In this document: positions 17,516 through 25,441 of the stretch, piece by piece
Layout of the letters: each line of letters begins with the position of its first letter
Position numbering within the stretch: position 1 is the first letter of the stretch
Assembly: GCF_000243075.1 (NCBI RefSeq)
Contig: NC_016745.1
Span: forward strand, 2,187,001-2,251,000
DNA length: 64,000 nucleotides
Reading direction: 5' to 3'
Source: Oceanimonas sp. GK1
Lineage (GTDB): Bacteria > Pseudomonadota > Gammaproteobacteria > Enterobacterales > Aeromonadaceae
Translations under genes and position numbers: made by a program
Notes under the pieces: generated by a model
What the model saw: the letters and a program-made list of their open reading frames with translations, nothing else
What the model was told of the DNA's origin: nothing
Database searches by the model: none

Positions 17516-19249
17516 ATGGATAAACAACAACAGGGAGCATCAAGGGCAGAAGGCACTGCAAGCCTGGTTGCTCTGATGGTATCAATGGCGAGAGTCACTC
17601 GGGTTGCACCCTTGGCACTTGTTGCCACCTTCTTGCCGGTGACCACTGCGGATGCCCGGCCCGTTACCTTTAATACGCAACAACAGGTGCTCGCAACATT
17701 CGGCAAGCATGTGTTCTTTGACGAATCCCTGTCTACCCCGGGCAATAAGCAGGGCTGTGTGTCTTGCCACGCGCCCGAGCAGGGCTGGACCTTTCCCGAC
17801 TCCGAAACCAATCTGGGGCCGGTCGGTGCCCCGGGGGCCAAGCCCGGTGATCGGGGCAAGATCAAGCCGCCTACCGTGGCCTATGGCAGTTTTGTCAGAC
17901 ATTTTCAGCCCTGCAATGAAGGCAATATCTTTGGTATACCCGAGTGGTGCGGAGGGCTGTTCTGGGATGGACGTGCCGAAGGCACCGCACCCGATGGCGC
18001 TTACCCCCAGGGTAATGGGGCAGTCAGTGAATCGGTGGCCTGGGAGGATCTGCAGCTGAATCCGCGTTATTACGGTGATTACGCCGCTTTTCTGGGGCCA
18101 CTGACCGACCAGGCCCTCAACCCGGCCCAACGACCCAATGTAGAGCAGAACGCCGGTGAAAAGAAGGTATGCCAGCAGGTGAAAACCGCGAAGTACAAGA
18201 AACTCTATGAGCAGGCCTTTGGCGAGCCGGTCAACTGCCAGAACAACCCCAAACACAACCCCGCCTACCGGGTGGCCTTTAAGCGGATTGCCCTGTCGCT
18301 GGCGGCCTACCAGACCTCACCGGATGTGAACTCGTTCAGCTCGCTCAGGGATCTGGCCCTCTATCGGGAGCTGGGCTGCAAAGGCGAGGTCGATTATGCC
18401 GAGTACGTCACACCCGAGATTTGCAACGCACTGGCATGGCTGAAACAAGACCAGAACACCTGGGGCAAGTTTCCGTTGGCCTTTGTGGGGCTGGGGCTGG
18501 ATGCTGCCGAAATCCGCAAGATTAATCGTGGCCACGATATCTTTTATGGCATCAGCAGTGCAAGGGGTGATTTGAATGACGGCAACCCGGGGGATCGGGG
18601 TCTGGCGAATGGCCCAATCAGCACCGGGAACCCCAGTTTTTCAGGGGTGGGCATTAATGCGCTATGCGTAGTATGCCATGCCGATAATCCTGGCGATGAT
18701 GGCACCGAGCCAAGACAACTTTATACCGATCAGGCCTATCATAATATCGGTATTCCCTATAACCGCGAGATACCCGATACCTTAAAGGGAGAAATCATCG
18801 GCCTGAAGGGGCATGTTGATTACAATACTTCTGGATCTGAGCTTCATGAAGGTGAGTTCCGCTCGCCGACCCTGCGTGACGTCGCCAAGGGAGAGGAAGA
18901 CGGCTTCATCAAGGCCTATGCGCATAATGGCTACTTCAAGAGCCTGAAAGGCATTATTCATTTCTACGGCAGCCGGGATTTGAAAAAGCGCTGTGACTTT
19001 GTGCCTCAAGATGAGCAAAGAAGGGTTGCCCTTGGTGGACCGGTGATAGCCAACTATGAGGTGATCGATTACCCCATTGTCAATGCCACCGAAGCGGAGG
19101 CCCATGCCAATGACTGCTGGCCGGAGCCGGAATTTTTCAATGCCGCTGGGTTTGTGGTCGGTCAGTTTGACTTTTATCCCGAAGAGGAAGAAGCCCTGGC
19201 GGCCTACATTCGCGCCTTGAGCGACACCCATATTGCCAAGGCACCGTAA
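17516..19249 (+). CDS. Diheme cytochrome c peroxidase-family protein, secreted
   Basis: 577-residue periplasmic protein of the CcpA/MauG diheme family. A long basic N-terminus precedes a hydrophobic segment (APLALVATFLPVTTADA) that looks like a signal peptide cut before RPVTF. Two CXXCH haem c sites are seen: Cys81-Cys84-His85 and Cys384-Cys387-His388. It is much longer than classical bacterial peroxidases (about 320-350 aa), with inserted Cys-bearing segments (FQPCNEGNIFGIPEWCGG). ATG 17516 has GGAGG 5 bases upstream. Peroxidase, MauG-like oxidation or another diheme function are possible; no partner gene is adjacent. Confidence 0.75.
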   Translation: MDKQQQGASRAEGTASLVALMVSMARVTRVAPLALVATFLPVTTADARPVTFNTQQQVLATFGKHVFFDESLSTPGNKQGCVSCHAPEQGWTFPDSETNLGPVGAPGAKPGDRGKIKPPTVAYGSFVRHFQPCNEGNIFGIPEWCGGLFWDGRAEGTAPDGAYPQGNGAVSESVAWEDLQLNPRYYGDYAAFLGPLTDQALNPAQRPNVEQNAGEKKVCQQVKTAKYKKLYEQAFGEPVNCQNNPKHNPAYRVAFKRIALSLAAYQTSPDVNSFSSLRDLALYRELGCKGEVDYAEYVTPEICNALAWLKQDQNTWGKFPLAFVGLGLDAAEIRKINRGHDIFYGISSARGDLNDGNPGDRGLANGPISTGNPSFSGVGINALCVVCHADNPGDDGTEPRQLYTDQAYHNIGIPYNREIPDTLKGEIIGLKGHVDYNTSGSELHEGEFRSPTLRDVAKGEEDGFIKAYAHNGYFKSLKGIIHFYGSRDLKKRCDFVPQDEQRRVALGGPVIANYEVIDYPIVNATEAEAHANDCWPEPEFFNAAGFVVGQFDFYPEEEEALAAYIRALSDTHIAKAP

Positions 19250-19267
19250 CCGCGATATCAGAAAAGC

Positions 19268-19298
19268 AAAAAGCCCGCTCTGTAAGCGGGCTTTTTTT
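19268..19298. terminator. Terminator between the peroxidase and the tRNA-Val cluster
   Basis: AAAAAGCCCGC / GCGGGCTTTTTTT hairpin; A-run on the left and T-run on the right, so it can end both the plus-strand peroxidase gene and the minus-strand tRNA transcript. Confidence 0.9.
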
Positions 19299-19303
19299 GA
19301 ATC

Positions 19304-19380
19304 TGGTGCGTTCTAGTGGATTCGAACCACCGACCCCCACCATGTCAAGGTGGTGCTCTAACCAACTGAGCTAAGAACGC
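19304..19380 (-). tRNA. tRNA-Val (GAC)
   Basis: 77-base cloverleaf with encoded CCA. Acceptor stem GCGTTCT/AGAACGC, anticodon stem CCACC/GGTGG around TTGACAT (anticodon GAC), T-arm GGTTCGAATCC. Identical to the copy at 19495. Last of a three-gene tRNA transcript. Confidence 0.97.
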
Positions 19381-19394
19381 GTTTTATATTAATT

Positions 19395-19471
19395 TGGTGC
19401 GTCCTAGTGGATTCGAACCACCGACCCCTACCATGTCAAGGTAGTGCTCTAACCAACTGAGCTAAGGACGC
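19395..19471 (-). tRNA. tRNA-Val (GAC), variant copy
   Basis: Same fold and anticodon as its neighbours but with paired changes: acceptor GCGTCCT/AGGACGC and anticodon stem CTACC/GGTAG. The compensating substitutions show that it is under selection as a functional tRNA. Confidence 0.97.
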
Positions 19472-19494
19472 TTTGATACTGCGTGAATAATAAC

Positions 19495-19571
19495 TGGTGC
19501 GTTCTAGTGGATTCGAACCACCGACCCCCACCATGTCAAGGTGGTGCTCTAACCAACTGAGCTAAGAACGC
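19495..19571 (-). tRNA. tRNA-Val (GAC), promoter-proximal copy
   Basis: First of three tRNA-Val(GAC) genes, 77 bases with CCA; sequence identical to the copy at 19304. Spacers between copies are 23 and 14 bases, consistent with one precursor. Confidence 0.97.
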
Positions 19572-19593
19572 ATCGTGCCCTGAGGCGCTGCGT

Positions 19594-19622
19594 ATACTAG
19601 CCAAGGGGCGGGGGCTGGGCAA
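19594..19622 (-). promoter_or_regulatory. Promoter of the tRNA-Val cluster
   Basis: On the minus strand: TTGCCC (19622-19617), 17-base spacer, TAGTAT (19599-19594), then a GC-containing discriminator (ACGCAGC) before the start near 19587. This layout is typical of stringently controlled stable RNA promoters. Confidence 0.7.
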
Positions 19623-19662
19623 GCCTTTTTTCTTCCGCAACAACCGGATGGAGAACTATTGT

Positions 19663-20694
19663 TCAGCCCGGTGAAAGATTGCACCGGCGCAGGAATTTCT
19701 GCCAGGCGCTGGCGTGATCCAGTGTTAGCTGGCGGTAGCGGGTATAAATCTGGCTGTTGAGGCCGGAAGCATACCATTGCCGGTATTCGGCCATGATGTC
19801 GTGGCGTTCCGGCGGTGGCGTTAGACTTTGCTTCAGTAGGGGGGCGAGGCGCACAAAATGGCGGTCCAGCTCGCCCAGCCGGGCCTGAATGTCCTGAATG
19901 TAATAGTGCTCCATGGCGTTGCGCAGCCGTTCGGCATCGGCCTTGCCCGCCGGTCCGCAGTCGAATTGCTCCAGTCTGCCGAGAAAGCCGATGCTTTGCT
20001 TCAGGTAATGGGCCGCGCTGTGCAGGGAATAGTACAGCTCGCCCAGGTAGTCGTTGTTATAGAGGCCACCCAAGCGGTTGTTGAAGGCGGTGCTGTCGAG
20101 CCTGTCGAGCTGCGGCGTTCCCCCGGCCTGCTGGTGAAGGCTGGCAAACAGGGAAAAGGCGTTGAGAGTGGCCTGAAAGCCACGGTGATCGTCGGCCACC
20201 GGGCGTTGGCGCGGCGTCAGGGCGGCACGAATTTCCGGCTCAGCCACCATCATGTTCCAGTGATAACCGGGCAGCAGGGGGGCTTTTTGTTGCTCAAGCT
20301 CCTGCAGCCAGGTCTGCAATTCCTTATCACCGCTCTGGTTCCGGCAGTCCTGCAGCCCCTGCTGAAAGCGCAGATGATAGAGCAGCACGGCGCCGGCACT
20401 TTGGCTTTTGCCGATGGGGCTGTTGTGCTCGCCCACCAGAGGCAACAGCCGGCATTCTCCCAATTTTAGGGTATCGAGCAGCCCGGCGCTGATGCGCGGC
20501 TGACCCATTTGCAGCCGGCGTTGGGCCGGCAGCGAAGGCAGTGGCGGCGGGTTGGTCAGCGCAGGGGGCTCGGTGTCCAGCACGTTGGCCACTCGGGCCA
20601 GGTAAGTGTCAAAGGCCGTTTTCAGTGCCTGGCGATCCTCACAGCCCGTCAACCAGAGGCAGGCCAGCGCGATCACGATGATGGACCTTTTCAT
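19663..20694 (-). CDS. DUF3080 family lipoprotein
   Basis: 343-residue predicted lipoprotein. The signal peptide ends in the lipobox LTGC (Cys18), so it is exported and lipidated; the rest is mostly helical with no motif that reveals activity. Family known only as DUF3080 in gammaproteobacteria. Its start codon lies 56 bases inside the 3' end of norM on the same strand, and the signal peptide forces this start, so the overlap is real and suggests translational coupling. Confidence 0.78.
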   Translation of the reverse strand: MKRSIIVIALACLWLTGCEDRQALKTAFDTYLARVANVLDTEPPALTNPPPLPSLPAQRRLQMGQPRISAGLLDTLKLGECRLLPLVGEHNSPIGKSQSAGAVLLYHLRFQQGLQDCRNQSGDKELQTWLQELEQQKAPLLPGYHWNMMVAEPEIRAALTPRQRPVADDHRGFQATLNAFSLFASLHQQAGGTPQLDRLDSTAFNNRLGGLYNNDYLGELYYSLHSAAHYLKQSIGFLGRLEQFDCGPAGKADAERLRNAMEHYYIQDIQARLGELDRHFVRLAPLLKQSLTPPPERHDIMAEYRQWYASGLNSQIYTRYRQLTLDHASAWQKFLRRCNLSPG

Positions 20695-22027
20695 GAATCC
20701 TTCCTAACCGCCATATCAACAAACAAGCCGCTATCGTCAAGCCTACCAGAAAACCGAGCCAGAAGCCGTGGGGGCCCATGGCCGGCACCAGCCAGTTGGT
20801 CAGCCCCAGCACCACGCCTACCGGCAAGCCACACAGCCAGTAGGCCACCAGGGTGATATAAAAAATCACCTGGGTATCTTTATAGCCGCGCAGGGCAGCG
20901 GCACCGATCACCTGCACCGAATCGGATATCTGGTAAAGGGAAGCCAGCAGCAGCAGGCTGGCGGCCAGCTCCAGCACCTCGGCATTATCGGTATAAATGC
21001 CGCTGATCCAGTAGCGACTCAGGGCCGTGGCAAGCGCCGTGGCCACCGCCAGCAGGGCGCCAAAGCCGATGCCCGCCTGGCTGGCGATTTTGGCCTGGGT
21101 GGCCAGGCCTTCGCCGAGGCGGTGGCCCACCCGTATGGTGAGTGCCATGCCGAGACTCAGCGGCAGCATGAAAATCATGCTGGAAAAGTTGATGGCAATC
21201 TGGTGGCCGGCCACCACATCGGATCCCAGCGGAGCCAGCAGCAGGGCCACCACGGTAAACAGGGTCACTTCACAAAAAATCGCCATGGCAATGGGAAAAC
21301 CCAGGCGAAAAATACGCCCGATGCTGGCCCAATCCGGGGCGGTGAGGGTGGTAAACACGGCAAAGCGGTTCAGCAGGGGCGAGCGGTGAGTGTAGATGAT
21401 CATGGCAATCAGCATGGCCCAGAACACCAGCGCCGAGGCATAACCGCACCCCACGCCACCCAGCTGGGGCAGCCCGAGTTTGCCGTGGATCAGCACATAG
21501 TTGGCGGGCACGTTTACCGCCAGGCCAATAAAACCGATGATCATGGTGGGTTTGGTATGGGACAGCCCCTCGCTGAAATTACGCAACACCTGGTACAGGG
21601 CATAGGCGGGCATGCCCCAGAGAATGCCGTGCAGGTAACCGGTGGTTTTTTCCGCCAGCAAGGGCTCCACGTCCATCCAGTGCAGCACCATGGGGGAAAA
21701 ATACAATGCCAGCGAAGCCGGTACCAGTACCACCAGGGTGAGCCAGAAGCCCTGGTGTACGGCACCGGCCACCTCATCGTGGCGACGGGCGCCGTTGAGT
21801 TGCGATATGATGGGGGTGAGCGCCATGACCACGCCCTGTACCAGCAGGATGACCGGCAGCCAGAAGCTGGTGGCCACGGCCACCGCCGCCATGTCGGTGG
21901 CGCTGATCTGCCCGGCCATCACGGTATCGACAAAGCTCATGGTGGTTTGCGCGATCTGGGCCACCAGTATGGGACCACACAGCCGCAGCAAATGCCGGGT
22001 TTCGGTCAGAAAAGAGGAAAAGGACAT
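20639..22027 (-). CDS. norM: NorM-type MATE multidrug efflux transporter
   Basis: 462-residue, twelve-helix MATE family antiporter exporting cationic drugs and dyes in exchange for Na+ or H+. Family signatures include the first helix region LCGPILVAQIAQTTMSFVDT and PMMVLHWMDVEP-type loop between helices 3 and 4 (here SPMVLHWMDVEPLL). Open frame extends to 22117, but MSFSSFLTETRHLL is the family start. Divergent from ribE, as mdtK and ribC are in E. coli. Confidence 0.92.
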   Translation of the reverse strand: MSFSSFLTETRHLLRLCGPILVAQIAQTTMSFVDTVMAGQISATDMAAVAVATSFWLPVILLVQGVVMALTPIISQLNGARRHDEVAGAVHQGFWLTLVVLVPASLALYFSPMVLHWMDVEPLLAEKTTGYLHGILWGMPAYALYQVLRNFSEGLSHTKPTMIIGFIGLAVNVPANYVLIHGKLGLPQLGGVGCGYASALVFWAMLIAMIIYTHRSPLLNRFAVFTTLTAPDWASIGRIFRLGFPIAMAIFCEVTLFTVVALLLAPLGSDVVAGHQIAINFSSMIFMLPLSLGMALTIRVGHRLGEGLATQAKIASQAGIGFGALLAVATALATALSRYWISGIYTDNAEVLELAASLLLLASLYQISDSVQVIGAAALRGYKDTQVIFYITLVAYWLCGLPVGVVLGLTNWLVPAMGPHGFWLGFLVGLTIAACLLIWRLGRIHEKVHHRDRAGLPLVDGL

Positions 22028-22187
22028 GTTGCTCTCGCTCAGGAAAAATGCCGTGGACGTGACTGGCCGGCGCGCATGAATGACCGGAGAGTGGTACGAA
22101 ATGATAGCCATCGCCACAAACCGTGAATATAACGGTTGCCGGTGCCTTTTCCCATTATTTTAAACTGCTTTTATATGGATTTACGCG

Positions 22188-22796
22188 ATGTTTACCGGAA
22201 TTGTGCAGGGGCAGGGTACCCTGCTGAATATCATTGAAAAAGCCGACTTTCGTACCCATGTGGTGACCCTGCCCGACGAACTGCTGCCCGGACTGGCGCT
22301 GGGGGCATCGGTGGCTCACAACGGCTGCTGCCTGACCGTCACCGCCATTGATGGCGACAAGGTCAGCTTTGACCTGATGCAGGAAACCCTGAGGGTCACC
22401 AACCTGGGGCAGCTCAAGGTGGGGGACCAGGTCAACCTGGAGCGGGCAGCCCGTTTTGGTGACGACATTGGTGGCCATGCCATGTCCGGGCACATCATGG
22501 GCATGAGTGAACTGCTGGAACGCATTGAGACCGAGACCAATACCACCTTGCGCTTTGCCGTGCCCGAGGGCTTAAACAAGTATCTGTTTACCAAGGGGTA
22601 TATTGGTGTTGATGGCATCAGCCTGACCCTGGGGGAGGTGACCGCCGAGCATTTTGCCGTGCATTTGATCCCCGAAACCCTGTCCCGCACCAACCTGGGC
22701 AGGGTGCAGCCCGGTTACCGGGCCAACCTGGAGGTGGATCCGCAAACCCAGGCCATTGTGGACACGGTGGAGCGGGTGCTGGCCCGTCAGCCATAA
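22188..22796 (+). CDS. ribE: Riboflavin synthase alpha chain
   Basis: Converts two 6,7-dimethyl-8-ribityllumazine molecules to riboflavin plus a pyrimidine; cytoplasmic trimer. 202 aa, made of two similar lumazine-binding barrels: MFTGIVQGQG opens the first and HIMGMSELLER the second. The catalytic-side CCLTV segment (ASVAHNGCCLTVTAI) is present. No FMN riboswitch is visible in the 160 bases upstream. Called ribC in E. coli K-12. Confidence 0.96.
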   Translation: MFTGIVQGQGTLLNIIEKADFRTHVVTLPDELLPGLALGASVAHNGCCLTVTAIDGDKVSFDLMQETLRVTNLGQLKVGDQVNLERAARFGDDIGGHAMSGHIMGMSELLERIETETNTTLRFAVPEGLNKYLFTKGYIGVDGISLTLGEVTAEHFAVHLIPETLSRTNLGRVQPGYRANLEVDPQTQAIVDTVERVLARQP

Positions 22797-22799
22797 AGC

Positions 22800-22823
22800 G
22801 AAAGCCGGGAAGTCCCGGCTTTC
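22800..22823. terminator. Terminator after ribE
   Basis: GAAAGCCGGGA / TCCCGGCTTTC hairpin with a 2-base loop, immediately after the ribE stop. No long T-run on the plus strand. Confidence 0.6.
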
Positions 22824-22880
22824 ATCAACCAATTAAATTATGCCAACATACATCAATATGTATAACCAATGAGCGAATTG

Positions 22881-23084
22881 CTAAAAATACTGCTCGTCGT
22901 CAGCATCTACCCGTACTTCAACTTCGTCACTGTCTTCATGGCACAGCAGCGTGATGTGCATGGTATTGCAGCAGGCCTGACAATCTTCGTAATAATTCTG
23001 ATCGCCCCCGGAAGCATCCACTTCAATACGGGTATGGTGGCCGCAATGAGGACAGATAATGGTTTGCTCAAAATAATCACGCAT
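22881..23084 (-). CDS. CPXCG-motif cysteine-rich small protein
   Basis: 67-residue protein with two CxxC pairs, IICPHCGH near the N-terminus and CQACC in the middle, followed by an acidic tail; probably binds zinc. Conserved in gammaproteobacteria (CPXCG family) with no known role. The start is the ATG at 23084; the longer frame upstream overlaps the end of the neighbouring reductase gene. Confidence 0.85.
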   Translation of the reverse strand: MRDYFEQTIICPHCGHHTRIEVDASGGDQNYYEDCQACCNTMHITLLCHEDSDEVEVRVDADDEQYF

Positions 23085-23109
23085 GACAGTTCTCCCGGTA
23101 GTGACGTGA

Positions 23110-23856
23110 TCAGGCCTCGGGCAGACTTTGGCAAGAGCGGCCGCCATCCAGGGCGATGATCTGACCGGTCAGGTAGGCCGGCCCTTCCAGCAAAAAGGCG
23201 ACGGTATCGGCAATTTCCTGGGGCGTTCCCAGCCGACCCATGGGTACCGATCCCAGCACCTTGTGTTTTTGTGCCTCGCTCAGTTCGTGCTCGGGCCAGA
23301 TAATGGGGCCGGGCGCAATGCCGTTCACCCGCACGTCGGGAGCCAGCTCTGCCGCCAGGGCCCGGGTCAGGGTGGCCAGGGCGTTTTTGGCCATGCTGTA
23401 GGGCAGGTGATGACGCAGGCCATTGGTGGCATGAATATCCACCATGTTGACAATGGCGCCTTTTTCTCGGACCAGGGCGGGGGTCAGGGCCTGGCTCAGC
23501 AGCAGCGGGGCGGCGGCATTGGTGGCGGAAAGCTCCAGCCACTGGGCCGGGGTGATTTCGCCAAAACGACTGGGATAAAAGGCGGAGGCGTTATTGACCA
23601 GGGCGCTGATGCGGCCAAAACAGCCCAGGGCGCGGTCGGCCATGGCGTTGATCTCATCAAGGCGGGTCAGGTCCTGCTGCAGCAGGCGCACACTGTCGGG
23701 GCGCGCCCGGTTCAGGCTGTCGGCCAGGGCGCTGGCTTCCTGTTCACTGTGGTGATAGTGCAATACCAGGCAATATCCCTGAGCATGCAGACAACGACTG
23801 ATTTCTGCACCAATGCGCCTGGCGGCGCCGGTGATCAACACCACGGGTTGCGACAT
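23110..23856 (-). CDS. FolM-like pteridine reductase (SDR family)
   Basis: Short-chain dehydrogenase/reductase of 248 aa. The cofactor loop GAARRIG at residues 10-16 is the TGxxxRxG variant of pteridine reductases (PTR1/FolM) that favours NADPH; NNASAFYPS and the YSMAKNA catalytic Tyr/Lys follow. Likely reduces dihydrofolate, dihydrobiopterin or dihydromonapterin; which one is not visible. It is downstream of and co-directional with the kinase gene at 23865, 8 bases apart. Confidence 0.82.
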   Translation of the reverse strand: MSQPVVLITGAARRIGAEISRCLHAQGYCLVLHYHHSEQEASALADSLNRARPDSVRLLQQDLTRLDEINAMADRALGCFGRISALVNNASAFYPSRFGEITPAQWLELSATNAAAPLLLSQALTPALVREKGAIVNMVDIHATNGLRHHLPYSMAKNALATLTRALAAELAPDVRVNGIAPGPIIWPEHELSEAQKHKVLGSVPMGRLGTPQEIADTVAFLLEGPAYLTGQIIALDGGRSCQSLPEA

Positions 23857-23864
23857 GGCTTCTC

Positions 23865-24728
23865 CTAGCTGGCGATAATGTTTAACAGGCTGGTTTTGGC
23901 CTGCTGAAGATAAGGCTGACCAAACAGATTAACATGATTGAGCAGGTGGTAGAGGTTGTAGATCTCGCGCCGCGCCCGGTAACCCTCTTCCCGGGGCCAG
24001 ACGGCGTCGTAACCCTGGTAGAACACGCTGGGAAACTGACCAAACAGTTCGGTCATGGCGATATCGGTTTCACGGTCACCAAAATAACTGGCCGGATCAA
24101 ACAACACTCCCTGTCGTTCACAAAAACCAAGGTTGCCACGCCACAAATCCCCGTGCAACAGGCAGGCGCTGGGCTGGTGGCTGGCCAGACGGTTCTTGAT
24201 GGCCCCCACGATTTCCTCGATATCGCCAAAATGAATGTCCTTGTCTTCCAGCAACTGCAACTGCCAGCCGATGCGTTGCTCGGCAAAAAAGGTCGCCCAC
24301 TTTTTGTGCCAGGCGTTGGGCTGCACCGTGGTGCCGATGAAATTGTCTTCATCCCAGCCATACATGGGCTGGGTACTGCCCTTATGTAAATGCGCCAGTT
24401 GCCGACCCAGCATGTGCCAGCCCTGCTCGTCGGCCTCTCCAAGTTCCAGGTATTCCAGCACCAGGAAGCTGCTGCTGACGGTGGTACCACAGCACACCGG
24501 ACGGGGCACTCTCAGGGTCTGGCTGTTGACCAGATGCTCCAGACTCGTCCATTCTGCGCGAAACATATCGATGGCGGCACGGTCATTGAGTTTAACGAAA
24601 TAGGTGTGGTGGCCATCGCTGATACGAAATGCCTGGTTAATGTCACCACCGCTCAGGGGAGTGCGCTCAACCAGGGTGAACTCGGTGTTGATGGCGTCGC
24701 TGATCTGACTGGCAATGATGGGCCACAT
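23865..24728 (-). CDS. Fructosamine kinase family protein (YniA-like)
   Basis: Aminoglycoside-phosphotransferase-fold kinase of the fructosamine-3-kinase-related family (287 aa), thought to phosphorylate ribulosamines or erythrulosamines on glycated proteins. The catalytic-loop HGDLWRGNLGF and the metal-binding FDPASYFGDRETDIA (Asp) are clear, and TPLSGGDINQAF is the N-terminal nucleotide loop. Precedes the pteridine reductase gene on the same strand. Confidence 0.9.
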   Translation of the reverse strand: MWPIIASQISDAINTEFTLVERTPLSGGDINQAFRISDGHHTYFVKLNDRAAIDMFRAEWTSLEHLVNSQTLRVPRPVCCGTTVSSSFLVLEYLELGEADEQGWHMLGRQLAHLHKGSTQPMYGWDEDNFIGTTVQPNAWHKKWATFFAEQRIGWQLQLLEDKDIHFGDIEEIVGAIKNRLASHQPSACLLHGDLWRGNLGFCERQGVLFDPASYFGDRETDIAMTELFGQFPSVFYQGYDAVWPREEGYRARREIYNLYHLLNHVNLFGQPYLQQAKTSLLNIIAS

Positions 24729-24817
24729 GGCAGTTTCACTCCTGGGTGCCGGGTTTTGCCACAGTATAGGTCAAAAGCCGGCACGACCGGGGGCGAGCAC
24801 AGAATGAGGTAAACCGC

Positions 24818-25261
24818 ATGATAAAACGACTGAAACAATGGCTGTCAGGCCCGAAACACGAACCGCCTCTGCCCATGCAGGAAGAAGTGGCGGTGGCGGC
24901 ACTGCTCAGCGAAGTAATGCTGGCCGATGGTGTGGCCAGCAACCGCGAGCGGCAACAACTGGAAAGCCTGCTGGCCCGGTTGTTTGGCCAGACCTCCGCC
25001 GAGGTGCACGACTGGCTGGAGCAGGGCAGGGCACGACAGGAGGAGGCGGTCTCCCTGTTTGAGTTCACCACTCACCTCAAGGCGCTGCCGGTGCCTCAGC
25101 GGGAAGCCATTTTGCTGGCCCTGTGGCAGATGGCACTGGCCGATGGCGAGCTGGATCCCCAGGAGGAGGCCATTGTGCGTCAGGTGGCCGATCTGCTTTA
25201 TATTCCCCACAGCCGCTATATTCGCCTCAAGCATCAGGCGGAAAAGCCATCGGGCGGTTGA
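24818..25261 (+). CDS. TerB-like (tellurite-resistance fold) protein
   Basis: 147-residue, all-helical protein with two TerB-type acidic metal-binding repeats: EVMLADGVASNRE and QMALADGELDPQE. The N-terminus is basic and short (MIKRLKQWLSG). TerB-like domains are widespread and often found with membrane stress genes; function here unknown. Stands alone ahead of thrS. Confidence 0.8.
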   Translation: MIKRLKQWLSGPKHEPPLPMQEEVAVAALLSEVMLADGVASNRERQQLESLLARLFGQTSAEVHDWLEQGRARQEEAVSLFEFTTHLKALPVPQREAILLALWQMALADGELDPQEEAIVRQVADLLYIPHSRYIRLKHQAEKPSGG

Positions 25262-25441
25262 GCGCGCGTGGCGACGGGGCACGAATTCTGTTACCCTTTT
25301 CGCCCTCGACCTGTGCCGCCGGGTAACCCCATTGCGTGCCAGGCTGGCAAGGTAACGCCAGATGGTCGGGAACGAATGACACGACCGTTTTCACACATAC
25401 ATGTGCACTTTGGTAGGGTGCACCACTGTCAAGGATATTTC

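Noticed and set aside
20768..22126. 452-codon frame opposite norM
   Set aside because: Antisense shadow; rich in Gly, Gln and His, without domain pattern.
22028..22187. FMN riboswitch upstream of ribE
   Set aside because: The space between norM and ribE is short and none of the conserved RFN-element stretches can be found.
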